Source: Gammaproteobacteria bacterium
GTDB taxonomy: Bacteria; Pseudomonadota; Gammaproteobacteria; Steroidobacterales; GCA-2729495
Length of the DNA stretch: 5,695 bases
Assembly: GCA_030429685.1 (NCBI GenBank)
Contig: JAUIEY010000130.1
Location: forward strand, 1 to 5,695
Direction: 5' to 3'
The notes beneath the pieces were generated by a model, which did not search any database, was not told the origin of the DNA, and saw only the letters and a list, made by a program, of their open reading frames with translations. Positions within the stretch are counted from its first letter, which is position 1; every line of letters begins with the position of its first letter. The position numbers and the translations under genes were made by a program. Below, piece by piece: positions 1 through 5,695 of this stretch.

Positions 1-840
1 CAGAATCAGCCCGATCAGAAAGCCGATCAGCACCATGAACGACCGGTTCGGACTGATGTAGTGATCCGCATCCGGCGCGACGGCCTCACTGAGCACCTTG
101 AGCGCATATTCCTCGCGCACGTTAGCTACGGTGCGCGAATTGATCTGGTTTTCGATCATGAAAAATATCGCCTGCCGTACTTCCACAATGCGAGCTTTCT
201 CGAGCTCCTTATTAAGATACTCGATCGTCCGGTTGGCTTCTTCAATTGCAACGCTGCGCAGGCGTTCGTTGAGCATGGCGATAAGTGAATTTACCCAGGC
301 TGCGGCCTGTTTGCGGTCATGCCATTCGATGGCGATTGTTATGATGCCGGGTGATGCTTTGCTTTCAGTGACACTGAGCAGTTCCTCACGAAAAAACACA
401 TAGGCATCTTCATCGGTGGGTATCTCGGCCGCATCCTCTACCAGCCATTCCTGATTTTCGGCATCCCAGAGCTTTGCAAACAACAGCGGTTTCAGATTGT
501 TGCTGTTAATGAAGTTGATCAGAAAGGTCGGCGAACGCAAGGTCACCAGGCTTTCTGTCAAAGTATCGCGTTGCGAAAGCCTGCCGATAGAGCCCATGCC
601 GGGCACCGACGAAAAACGGTTTATCAGCGACGACAAATCGCCTCCGGCGGCGGAACTCTCGGCTGCCGCCGCTACCTGTGCTTCGGCGCGGTATACCGGC
701 GTAGCAAGCAATGCCGCCACGACTGCGATCACCGTGCAGAAAATCCAGGTACCAACCAGCAGCAGCCGGTATTGTTTCAGCACGGCGATGATATCGCCGG
801 GAGTCAGCTCCGCAGATTTGCTGTCTGTTTGGGCATCCAT
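1..840 (-). CDS. Wzz-type polysaccharide chain-length determinant (polysaccharide co-polymerase), partial: C-terminus beyond left edge
   Basis: Reading the minus strand from the ATG at 840 gives 280 open codons with no stop up to the window edge. The architecture is that of inner-membrane polysaccharide co-polymerases: a short cytoplasmic N-terminus, TM1 at about residues 25-46, a large periplasmic region, a charged helical segment at about 195-225, then a SPNR motif (263-266) leading directly into TM2 (from about 267). A Pro-rich motif just before TM2 is typical of Wzz proteins. Family knowledge: these oligomers set the length of O-antigen, capsule or exopolysaccharide chains made by the Wzy pathway. 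The visible part contains no Wzc-type tyrosine kinase domain, and since TM2 has already begun, probably only a few dozen residues or fewer are missing if this is a kinase-less form. The gene lies 18 bp after the OPX gene, with a weak Shine-Dalgarno (TAGGT, about 6 nt before the ATG), so it is surely co-transcribed. Family assignment is firm; the polymer is unknown. Confidence 0.9.
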   Translation of the reverse strand, partial: MDAQTDSKSAELTPGDIIAVLKQYRLLLVGTWIFCTVIAVVAALLATPVYRAEAQVAAAAESSAAGGDLSSLINRFSSVPGMGSIGRLSQRDTLTESLVTLRSPTFLINFINSNNLKPLLFAKLWDAENQEWLVEDAAEIPTDEDAYVFFREELLSVTESKASPGIITIAIEWHDRKQAAAWVNSLIAMLNERLRSVAIEEANRTIEYLNKELEKARIVEVRQAIFFMIENQINSRTVANVREEYALKVLSEAVAPDADHYISPNRSFMVLIGFLIGLIL

Positions 841-858
841 GTTCAACCTACTGCCACG

Positions 859-3441
859 CTAGTTGGAAATGCCGTTGATAGCCGCAACTGCAACCGCAGT
901 GTTGTAGGCGATCTTGGTGATACTGGCCCATGACTGCAGCCGGAAGCCGCGCTGCGTATCCAGCGGCACCACAATGGTATCGCCGGGTTGAATTCTGGTT
1001 TTGCCGCCGCCCCAGCGGCTACCCGATGCCAGCACCGCACCATTGGCGCGCACCACGTAAATGCCTTTCTTGGCCGCATTAGGTGCCAGTCCGCCGCTGC
1101 GGTCAATGTAGTCCTGACGGCTGAGGTTTTCGGCATACAGGTGGGAGGTGGCAAACTGCACTTCGCCGATAACCGTAACCGCCTGAGTTCGCCGCGGCAC
1201 CAGCAACTGATCACCGTCCTTGAGCAACACATCGGCGGCCACCCCGTCAGGCGCCAGCAATGCGGGCAGGTCTATCACCAGCCTGCCGGTTGCATCGACG
1301 GAGTTCAGTGAAGCCAGCAATGCGGTACCGACGCTCTTGGCGTCCACTACCGAGGTATCCTCCAGCGTGGTCGCAGCCTGCAAAGAGATCGAGGCAATGT
1401 CACTGCGCAGGCGCTCGCGCAACGTGGCAAGTTGCTGTTGTTCGCGCAGGCGCAATTCTTCGCGCAGGAACACACTGCCTTCCGGGAAGGCATGATCAGT
1501 AAGCCCGCCGGCGCGCGCCAGCACGGAACCAAGCGTTTCGCCCTGACGCACGGTATAGGTACCGGGATAGCGCACTTCGCCTTCCAGGGTCACCGTCATT
1601 TCGTTGGCCCAGTCCTGAATTCGCCGCACCGTCAGAAAATCGCCCGGTTGCAGCAGCACATCCGCGCTGTTGTCGCCGCTGAGAGCCTGCGCGAGATTGA
1701 CTTCGAACAGTTCGGAGGTACGCGCCTGCTCGCCCACCACGACATAGCGGGTCAGCTCCGCAGCATTCTTGTAGGCGCTTTCCCGCAGCGAGCCGCCGGC
1801 CCGCAACAGATCGCTGACACGCATGCCGGTTTCAAACGGGTACTGGCCGGGGAAGCGAACCTCGCCCTTAACGGTAACGCGTTCGAACGGCATATCAGCA
1901 TCGGCCTGGCGGCCAAGTTCCTCAAGCAATGCAGCCACTACTGCAGAACGGCCGGAGACATTTGCAGGGTCATCATTGAGCGAAAATACGTACACACGAT
2001 CCCGTGCCTGCAGGGCAATATTTTCCGCGGCGGTCGGGTTCCGCAACGCTTCGTCCAGATTTGCCGAAATCACCTGGACGCGTTTTTCCGGCCAGGTTTC
2101 ACGGCGGATCAGCACGTACTCCAGATCGGCCTGCGGCTGCAGCACATCGAGGCTTTGCACCAGATCGGTGAGGCGCATGCCGTCAAACCATTCGAAATTG
2201 CCGGGCCGTTTGACGTGACCTACCAGGCTCAGACCGTCGGCAAACTCCTGCAGCACCGGCGGCACCAGCAGAATATCGCCCGCCTGCACCCGCTGCTTGC
2301 GCCCCGCATCAGTCTGCAGATTCAGGTCAATAAATGAGCGCTGCCATTTGCTGTCAATGCGTTCCAGCCGGGCGCCCTCGGGATACGCGTCAGCACGCAG
2401 CCCGCCAGCCAGCCGTAACATTTCCGCTGCGGTGGTCGGCGATTCCAGTTCATATATGGCCGGCCGTTTAACGAAACCGCCGACCCCTACAGTGGTGCCC
2501 ACCGGCGGAATAAAAATCACATCGCCGCTTTCGAGGCGGCGGTCATTGCGCGCGTCACCCCTGAGCAGCAGGTCGTAAAGATCCAGCGTAGCTATCACAC
2601 GGCCGTCACGTTTGAGCTGAATATTGCGCAGCGAACCGACCTCACTGACACCGCCGCTCACAAACAGCGCATTGGTAATTGTTGACAGCCCGCTAACGGT
2701 ATAGGACCCGGGCCGTTTGGCATCGCCGGCCACAACAATATTGACCGACCGCAGCGAACCCATGGTGACTGCGGCACTGGTACCGATCAGCTGTTCAGAA
2801 ACGCGATCCAGAATATCCTGCTTGAGCTCCTGGAAGCTGCGCCCCATGACATTGATCGGGCCAATGTTAGGGAAATTTATGGTGCCGTCGCGATTTACGA
2901 CCAGGCTGTACTGACGGTTTTCCTTGCCAAACAATTGCACATCCAGCGTGTCGCCGGGGCCCATGCGGTATTCATTCGGCACCGGAATATCCGTTGCCGG
3001 CGCAAAGGTTGTGGGCGCGCCCTCGAACAGGTCATAGCCAAAAGGCTGCAGCCGGATCTCGCGCTCAAAAAACGGCAGCTCGCTGTTCAGCCAGTCGTCC
3101 GAAGCGGCGGTTAATTCGGCCAGCTGCCCGGCACTGATAACAACCGGCTGGCCGGACGCATCGAGCACCGCATTGCCTTCCGCATCAAACAGCGGAATAT
3201 CCGCGACCTCTTCTTCTTCTGCCTCGGTGGTCAGCAGTTCGGGAAACACCGGCGCAACCTGCGACTGCCTGGCGCCGGGATTCATCAGACCGTTCAGCAG
3301 AGCATCGCGCTCGGCGGGCGACATCCGCTGCAACAGATTGAGTTGCACCGGATCCAGCTCAGCGGGGGACTGCGCCGAAATCGGCGCGGTGATACAAAAC
3401 AGAAGCAAAGCGACCGAAATCAGTCGGAAATTCAAAATCAT
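859..3441 (-). CDS. Outer-membrane polysaccharide export (OPX) protein with about six SLBB domains (WbfF/OtnA-like, Wza superfamily)
   Basis: This 860-residue protein should form the periplasmic and outer-membrane conduit for a capsule or exopolysaccharide. Residues 1-23 are a Sec signal peptide ending ISA before Gln24. Cys16 follows Phe rather than Gly/Ala/Ser, so there is no lipobox and, unlike Wza, it is probably not a lipoprotein. An N-terminal extension (24-150) contains an acidic run (EAEEEE, 73-78). The polysaccharide export domain spans about 152-235 (EYRMGPGDTLDVQLFG). Six SLBB-like repeats follow, each opening with a G-x-V-x-x-PG-type strand: about 234-312, 318-394, 404-486, 521-606, 616-750 and 755-826. 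The fifth is interrupted by a charged helical insert (about 660-690). The C-terminus (837-860, SWASITKIAYNTAVAVAAIN) is a conserved-looking helix that may be the membrane-spanning element. It is far longer than Wza (about 380 residues) and nearer in size to the capsule export protein WbfF/OtnA of Vibrio cholerae O139. The start is chosen for the signal peptide; the Shine-Dalgarno is weak. Confidence 0.92.
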   Translation of the reverse strand: MILNFRLISVALLLFCITAPISAQSPAELDPVQLNLLQRMSPAERDALLNGLMNPGARQSQVAPVFPELLTTEAEEEEVADIPLFDAEGNAVLDASGQPVVISAGQLAELTAASDDWLNSELPFFEREIRLQPFGYDLFEGAPTTFAPATDIPVPNEYRMGPGDTLDVQLFGKENRQYSLVVNRDGTINFPNIGPINVMGRSFQELKQDILDRVSEQLIGTSAAVTMGSLRSVNIVVAGDAKRPGSYTVSGLSTITNALFVSGGVSEVGSLRNIQLKRDGRVIATLDLYDLLLRGDARNDRRLESGDVIFIPPVGTTVGVGGFVKRPAIYELESPTTAAEMLRLAGGLRADAYPEGARLERIDSKWQRSFIDLNLQTDAGRKQRVQAGDILLVPPVLQEFADGLSLVGHVKRPGNFEWFDGMRLTDLVQSLDVLQPQADLEYVLIRRETWPEKRVQVISANLDEALRNPTAAENIALQARDRVYVFSLNDDPANVSGRSAVVAALLEELGRQADADMPFERVTVKGEVRFPGQYPFETGMRVSDLLRAGGSLRESAYKNAAELTRYVVVGEQARTSELFEVNLAQALSGDNSADVLLQPGDFLTVRRIQDWANEMTVTLEGEVRYPGTYTVRQGETLGSVLARAGGLTDHAFPEGSVFLREELRLREQQQLATLRERLRSDIASISLQAATTLEDTSVVDAKSVGTALLASLNSVDATGRLVIDLPALLAPDGVAADVLLKDGDQLLVPRRTQAVTVIGEVQFATSHLYAENLSRQDYIDRSGGLAPNAAKKGIYVVRANGAVLASGSRWGGGKTRIQPGDTIVVPLDTQRGFRLQSWASITKIAYNTAVAVAAINGISN

Positions 3442-3549
3442 GCGTGCTGTGACCTGGCGTGGAATCGAAAGTTTCTTGTTCTTGTTCGCGCGTTGTTGCG
3501 GCGCCGGCGCAGTCTGCTCTCTCCCGCAAGCTGACCGGTGGGTATTTTA
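3442..3549 (-). promoter_or_regulatory. Leader and possible promoter region of the OPX-wzz operon (weak)
   Basis: This is most of the 151-bp gap upstream of the OPX start, read on the minus strand. It contains a -10-like TAAAAT (plus-strand 3544-3549, ATTTTA), which would give a leader of roughly 95 nt. No acceptable -35 lies 16-18 bp further upstream (the hexamer there reads AGGCCG), and that space is occupied by the hairpin described separately. A short tandem of TTCTTG (plus 3473-3487, 2.5 copies) lies in the leader. An operon start here is plausible because the gap is by far the largest among the minus-strand genes, but promoter placement is inference. Confidence 0.2.
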
Positions 3550-3582
3550 GCTGAAATGCAGCAATTCGGCCTGCCTTTCAGC
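3550..3582 (-). terminator. Imperfect 11-bp hairpin just after the channel stop; possible terminator or mRNA 3' end
   Basis: Arms 3550-3561 and 3571-3582 pair with 11 Watson-Crick base pairs and a single T/C mismatch (outer GCTGAAA/TTTCAGC, inner GCAG/CTGC) around a 9-nt loop. The hairpin begins 10 nt after the stop codon of the channel gene on the minus strand. The sequence following it on that strand is TAAAATA, not a U-tract, so it is not a canonical intrinsic terminator. It could mark a transcript end, stabilise the upstream mRNA, or act in regulating the OPX operon. The base pairing is seen directly; the role is inferred. Confidence 0.4.
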
Positions 3583-3592
3583 CGGGGCCTGA

Positions 3593-4276
3593 TCAGCCTT
3601 GGCCATAGCGGCGCTCGGCCAGATAGGCGCTGACCAGCCCGGCCACCAGAATGGCCAGATAGAACTGACCCACGATGGCCTGAATAATAGCCAGCGTCTT
3701 CACGCCCTGCGCCACCGGCACGATATCGCCGTAACCCAATGTGGTCAGGGTCACGAAGCTGAAATAGATCCAGTCGTGGCTGGTGAGGACGCCCACTTCT
3801 TCACCCACAGCAACGAAGGCCGTCGGGTCCAGCGCATACCACATGGCATAGACCACCGACCAGGCGGTACCCAGCAGCAAGTAGACACAGATGGCGCCTA
3901 CCAGCTGGTTAAAACTTATGTGGAAGTCCTGCAGCAACTGGGCGACACAGATCCACAGCGCCATCAGCAAATACAGCAAAAAACACCCGGCGCTTACAAA
4001 ATCCCAGACACCCTGCGGCTTGGTAGCGGCAACGGCTGCGCTGGCAAATGTAGCAACCACCAGGGCAATGCCCAGACCGAGCACGGCGCGGTTTTCGTGC
4101 ATGCTGAAGACCGCAACCAGCAAGGTGATAGCGAATACTATGCCCTGCGGTCGCAGATCTGAGTCTGCCCATGGCCAGACGTAATCAATGACCGGCGAGA
4201 CAACGATGAGAAACACCATCGCCGCGAGCAGATACAGAAAATTGTCTGCTTTTCTTACCCTGTGAAAGACACGCAT
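3593..4276 (-). CDS. Six-helix potassium channel family protein (Ion_trans_2-type pore, no RCK domain)
   Basis: This 227-residue inner-membrane protein carries the potassium selectivity filter TLGYGD (179-184) within SFVTLTTLGYGDIVP, preceded by a pore helix (about 169-178). By hydrophobicity I place membrane segments at about 12-32, 45-58, 64-84, 91-115, 123-146 (pore-lining outer helix) and 193-216 (inner helix). The first four helices lack the regularly spaced Arg/Lys residues of a voltage-sensor S4. The chain ends about 10 residues after the last helix (AERRYGQG), so there is no RCK/TrkA-N or cyclic-nucleotide-binding domain and no visible gating ligand site. K+ conduction is well supported by the filter; physiological role and gating are unknown. 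The gene starts 39 bp after the nitrilase-like gene on the same strand, without a recognisable promoter between them, so co-transcription is likely. An AGG about 12 nt before the ATG is a weak ribosome binding site. Confidence 0.9.
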   Translation of the reverse strand: MRVFHRVRKADNFLYLLAAMVFLIVVSPVIDYVWPWADSDLRPQGIVFAITLLVAVFSMHENRAVLGLGIALVVATFASAAVAATKPQGVWDFVSAGCFLLYLLMALWICVAQLLQDFHISFNQLVGAICVYLLLGTAWSVVYAMWYALDPTAFVAVGEEVGVLTSHDWIYFSFVTLTTLGYGDIVPVAQGVKTLAIIQAIVGQFYLAILVAGLVSAYLAERRYGQG

Positions 4277-4315
4277 CGCAACAGAAACCTGCGCCGGCTC
4301 ACTATTAAGGGCTGA

Positions 4316-5380
4316 CTACATCCAGTTGTGCATCCAGCGGGAATTTTGCTTAAACAGCTTGGTAGCCTCCATTTTGTCACCCGGCACATTGTCGAGGAAA
4401 AGACTGTGGTCATAGCGCGTACGGTACTGATCCAGCACCGGCCGGTAGAGGTCCATATGCACATCCGGAATCCTGTGTTTGGCGCGGAACTGCGCTATCG
4501 GGATCATGGTGGTGCGCCGGGTTTCAAACGGGCCGCAGTTTTCCAGCTCGATACCGCGCGGGCCGAAAATGGCGGAGTTGCCGGGCGAGCCATAGTTGGT
4601 GTCGTCGAAGAAACCGGGTAACCGTTCGCCGGTATTCACCGAGTTATTGGTTGCAATGGTATACACGCTGTTGTGATAGGACGTGAGGCGGAAGTCGTGA
4701 TACTCGAACCCGCCGGTCGCCACACGGCAGAATATTTCACCGCCTTTCATCGCCATACAGCGGAACAGCTCCGGCTCGAACTGCACGGCCGACATGGCGA
4801 TATTGCCGATATCGGTTTGCACCACGGGCACCACGGCATCAATGCCGTACATTTCGACAAAACGATCGTAAACGTCGTAAATCGTCGTTGTGTATTGCTC
4901 CACCGGCCACATGCCGCGCAGATTGCGCTGCTTCCATTGATTCGCCACGATGCCCTGCGGCCCCATCAGGATCATCTGATGCAAAACATGTCCCGGCCAG
5001 TCTGCTTCATCCTTGAAGTAACCACCAAACACGATATAGCAGTTGTATTGTTTGGCTTTTTCGGCGACTGCCGCCAGTTCCGGCCCGTCCAGTGTCAAGG
5101 CCAGATTGTAGTGCTGCTCCTTGGTCCACTGACTGAATCCGGTGATCGGAAACTCGTGAAACACCAGCAGGTCACTCGGCGGCCCGCCGCTTTGTGCTAT
5201 ATCAATACACTCCAGAAAGTACTTCAGGTTGCGGTCAATATCGGGCTGCGGATTGGCGCCGTTTACACCGCCGACACGAGTCTGCACAGCGCTGACAAAA
5301 ATCATGTCGCGACGCAGATCAACCACAGGATAAGTGCCGTCTTCACGAACCATTTGAGGCATGGACTTAGCTCCAGACAT
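4316..5380 (-). CDS. Carbon-nitrogen hydrolase (nitrilase/aliphatic amidase-like) protein with non-canonical catalytic residues
   Basis: The ATG at 5380 gives 354 residues and has a good ribosome binding site (AAGGAG, 9 nt upstream). An in-frame ATG at 5464 would add 28 residues that do not resemble the fold, so it is rejected. The protein follows the nitrilase superfamily order: first core strand MIFVSAVQ (26-33), the glutamate motif FHEFPITG with Glu76, GPE (99-101), KAKQYNCYIVFGGY (108-121), GPQG (140-143), KQRNLRGMWPVE (150-161), then PELFRCMAMKG (203-213). From memory, 150-161 aligns without gaps to KYRKLNPWVPVE of formamidase AmiF. The catalytic Lys then corresponds to Asn153, while the second active-site Glu is kept (Glu161). 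The catalytic Cys position before PE is Ser197 or Val199, depending on a two-residue gap. C-terminal residues 263-354 keep a family-like GNSAIFGPRG strand. There is no signal peptide, so it is probably cytoplasmic. Fold assignment is strong; amidase activity is doubtful and the substrate is unknown. Confidence 0.85.
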   Translation of the reverse strand: MSGAKSMPQMVREDGTYPVVDLRRDMIFVSAVQTRVGGVNGANPQPDIDRNLKYFLECIDIAQSGGPPSDLLVFHEFPITGFSQWTKEQHYNLALTLDGPELAAVAEKAKQYNCYIVFGGYFKDEADWPGHVLHQMILMGPQGIVANQWKQRNLRGMWPVEQYTTTIYDVYDRFVEMYGIDAVVPVVQTDIGNIAMSAVQFEPELFRCMAMKGGEIFCRVATGGFEYHDFRLTSYHNSVYTIATNNSVNTGERLPGFFDDTNYGSPGNSAIFGPRGIELENCGPFETRRTTMIPIAQFRAKHRIPDVHMDLYRPVLDQYRTRYDHSLFLDNVPGDKMEATKLFKQNSRWMHNWM

Positions 5381-5389
5381 TATGTTGTT

Positions 5390-5395
5390 CTCCTT
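5390..5395 (-). promoter_or_regulatory. Ribosome binding site fixing the nitrilase-like start
   Basis: On the minus strand AAGGAG lies 9 nt before the ATG at 5380. It is the best Shine-Dalgarno of any minus-strand gene here. It decides the start against the upstream in-frame ATG at 5464, whose extension (rich in His, Gln and Lys) has no family-like features. Confidence 0.75.
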
Positions 5396-5440
5396 CTTGT
5401 TCTGCCGACGGGCGTCTGCCGCCTGTTGGTAGGCAGTGTA

Positions 5441-5483
5441 ATGCATGCAATGCGCCGCCTGCACAAAAGCTATAATAAGGCAT
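5441..5483 (+). promoter_or_regulatory. Candidate promoter in the divergent intergenic region (TATAAT at 5471-5476)
   Basis: The 146-bp gap between the divergent starts at 5380 and 5527 contains a perfect -10 hexamer, TATAAT, at 5471-5476. It would place the plus-strand transcript start near 5483 and give a leader of about 44 nt. The -35 position is poor (CAATGC at 17-bp spacing), which suggests activator dependence or a weak promoter. An 8-bp perfect palindrome, TGCATGCA (5442-5449), sits just upstream, where an operator might lie. The same AT-rich core read on the minus strand gives TATTAT, so it could also serve the nitrilase-like operon, again without a good -35. The hexamer is seen directly; function is inferred. 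Confidence 0.4.
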
Positions 5484-5526
5484 ACAGCTATGTTCGCTGC
5501 GCGGTGTCACCTTGGACGGGAGACTA

Positions 5527-5695
5527 ATGATGAACACCAGGAAACATTTCTTCGCCTCGGCAACAGGATTGTTCTTTGCATTGCTATTCAGCCTGCCGGT
5601 GCTGGCCGATGCACTGCTCGTCAGTGAAGCCGGCCGGCGTGCCATCAGCCCGGAAATTGCAGTCGGCCCTGATGGTGCAATTAACATCGTCTGGC
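5527..5695 (+). CDS. Secreted protein with possible beta-propeller (Asp-box/BNR-like) repeats, partial: C-terminus beyond right edge
   Basis: From the ATG at 5527 there are 56 open codons to the window edge, with no stop. Residues 1-27 form a clear Sec signal peptide: basic N-region with Arg5 and Lys6, hydrophobic core around 13-25, and a VLA cleavage site before Asp28. The mature start includes ISPEIAVGPDGAINIVW (40-56). That pattern (x-P-x-hydrophobic-A-x-G-x-D-G-x-hydrophobic-x-hydrophobic-x-W) is common at the start of blades in exported beta-propeller proteins of the exo-sialidase/Asp-box type. Too little is visible to name a function. A second ATG directly follows at 5530. The GGGAG at 5518-5522 is 4 nt from the first and 7 nt from the second, so 5530 may be the true start. 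The gene is transcribed away from the nitrilase-like gene. Confidence 0.75.
   Translation, partial: MMNTRKHFFASATGLFFALLFSLPVLADALLVSEAGRRAISPEIAVGPDGAINIVW

Noticed and set aside
1432..2337. Long plus-strand open frame (301 codons) inside the OPX gene
   Set aside because: It is antisense to a well-supported 860-codon gene. Its translation is rich in His, Arg and Gln with no recognisable domain, as expected from the reverse strand of a GC-rich gene.
3393..3396. Cys16 in the OPX signal peptide as a possible lipobox, as in Wza
   Set aside because: The residues before it are Leu-Leu-Phe, so the -1 position is not Gly/Ala/Ser. The Cys lies within the hydrophobic core and a better signal peptidase I site (ISA) follows.
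3473..3487. The 10-mer TTCTTGTTCT occurs upstream of the OPX start (3473-3482) and upstream of the nitrilase-like start (5394-5403)
   Set aside because: The second copy overlaps the ribosome binding site and the distances to the two starts differ. The copies are low-complexity pyrimidine/T-G runs, so coincidence is the simplest explanation.
4779..4792. SAVQFEPE (residues 197-204) resembles the N-terminal core-strand motif of nitrilase proteins, hinting at a duplicated or rearranged domain
   Set aside because: The true first strand (MIFVSAVQ, 26-33) is present at the N-terminus, and the segment is followed by PELFRCMAMKG as expected after the catalytic position. The similarity looks fortuitous.
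5381..5464. N-terminal extension of the nitrilase-like protein by 28 residues from the ATG at 5464
   Set aside because: The downstream ATG at 5380 has a strong, well-spaced Shine-Dalgarno. The extension has no family resemblance and overlaps the intergenic regulatory region.
4673..5527. Plus-strand open frame (284 codons) opposite the nitrilase-like gene
   Set aside because: It is antisense to a gene with clear family motifs, its translation is His-rich and not protein-like, and it runs across the divergent promoter region.

Overview
The window looks like chromosomal DNA from a Gram-negative proteobacterium, probably a gammaproteobacterium. The main evidence is an outer-membrane polysaccharide export (OPX) protein paired with an inner-membrane Wzz-type co-polymerase, plus cleavable Sec signal peptides. 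Base composition is in the mid-50s % G+C by eye and is even across the window. I see no mobile element, tRNA, rRNA or CRISPR. No narrower taxonomic assignment is possible from the sequence alone.

Layout, read along the minus strand from right to left: (i) a nitrilase/aliphatic-amidase-like protein (4316-5380); (ii) 39 bp later, a small six-helix potassium channel (3593-4276); (iii) a 151-bp gap holding a strong imperfect hairpin just after the channel stop; (iv) an 860-residue multi-SLBB OPX protein (859-3441); (v) 18 bp later, a Wzz-domain chain-length regulator (1-840) that runs off the left edge. On the plus strand at the right edge, a divergently transcribed gene begins at 5527. It encodes a secreted protein whose visible part has a signal peptide and the start of a probable beta-propeller repeat. 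Coding density is high and no gene-free stretch exceeds about 150 bp.

The OPX and Wzz genes form one functional unit: Wzz sets polymer length at the inner membrane, and the OPX protein carries the polymer across the periplasm and outer membrane. They are probably the first genes of a capsule or exopolysaccharide locus that continues to the left. The channel and the nitrilase-like gene are probably co-transcribed with each other but have no obvious link to the polysaccharide genes, and the hairpin between them may mark the transcript boundary.

The most interesting observation is in the nitrilase-like protein. It keeps the fold and both active-site-region glutamates, but the positions matching the catalytic lysine and cysteine of AmiE/AmiF-type amidases are Asn and Ser (or Val). 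This suggests a non-hydrolytic or mechanistically altered branch of the carbon-nitrogen hydrolase superfamily. Nothing else in the window is clearly a new system.
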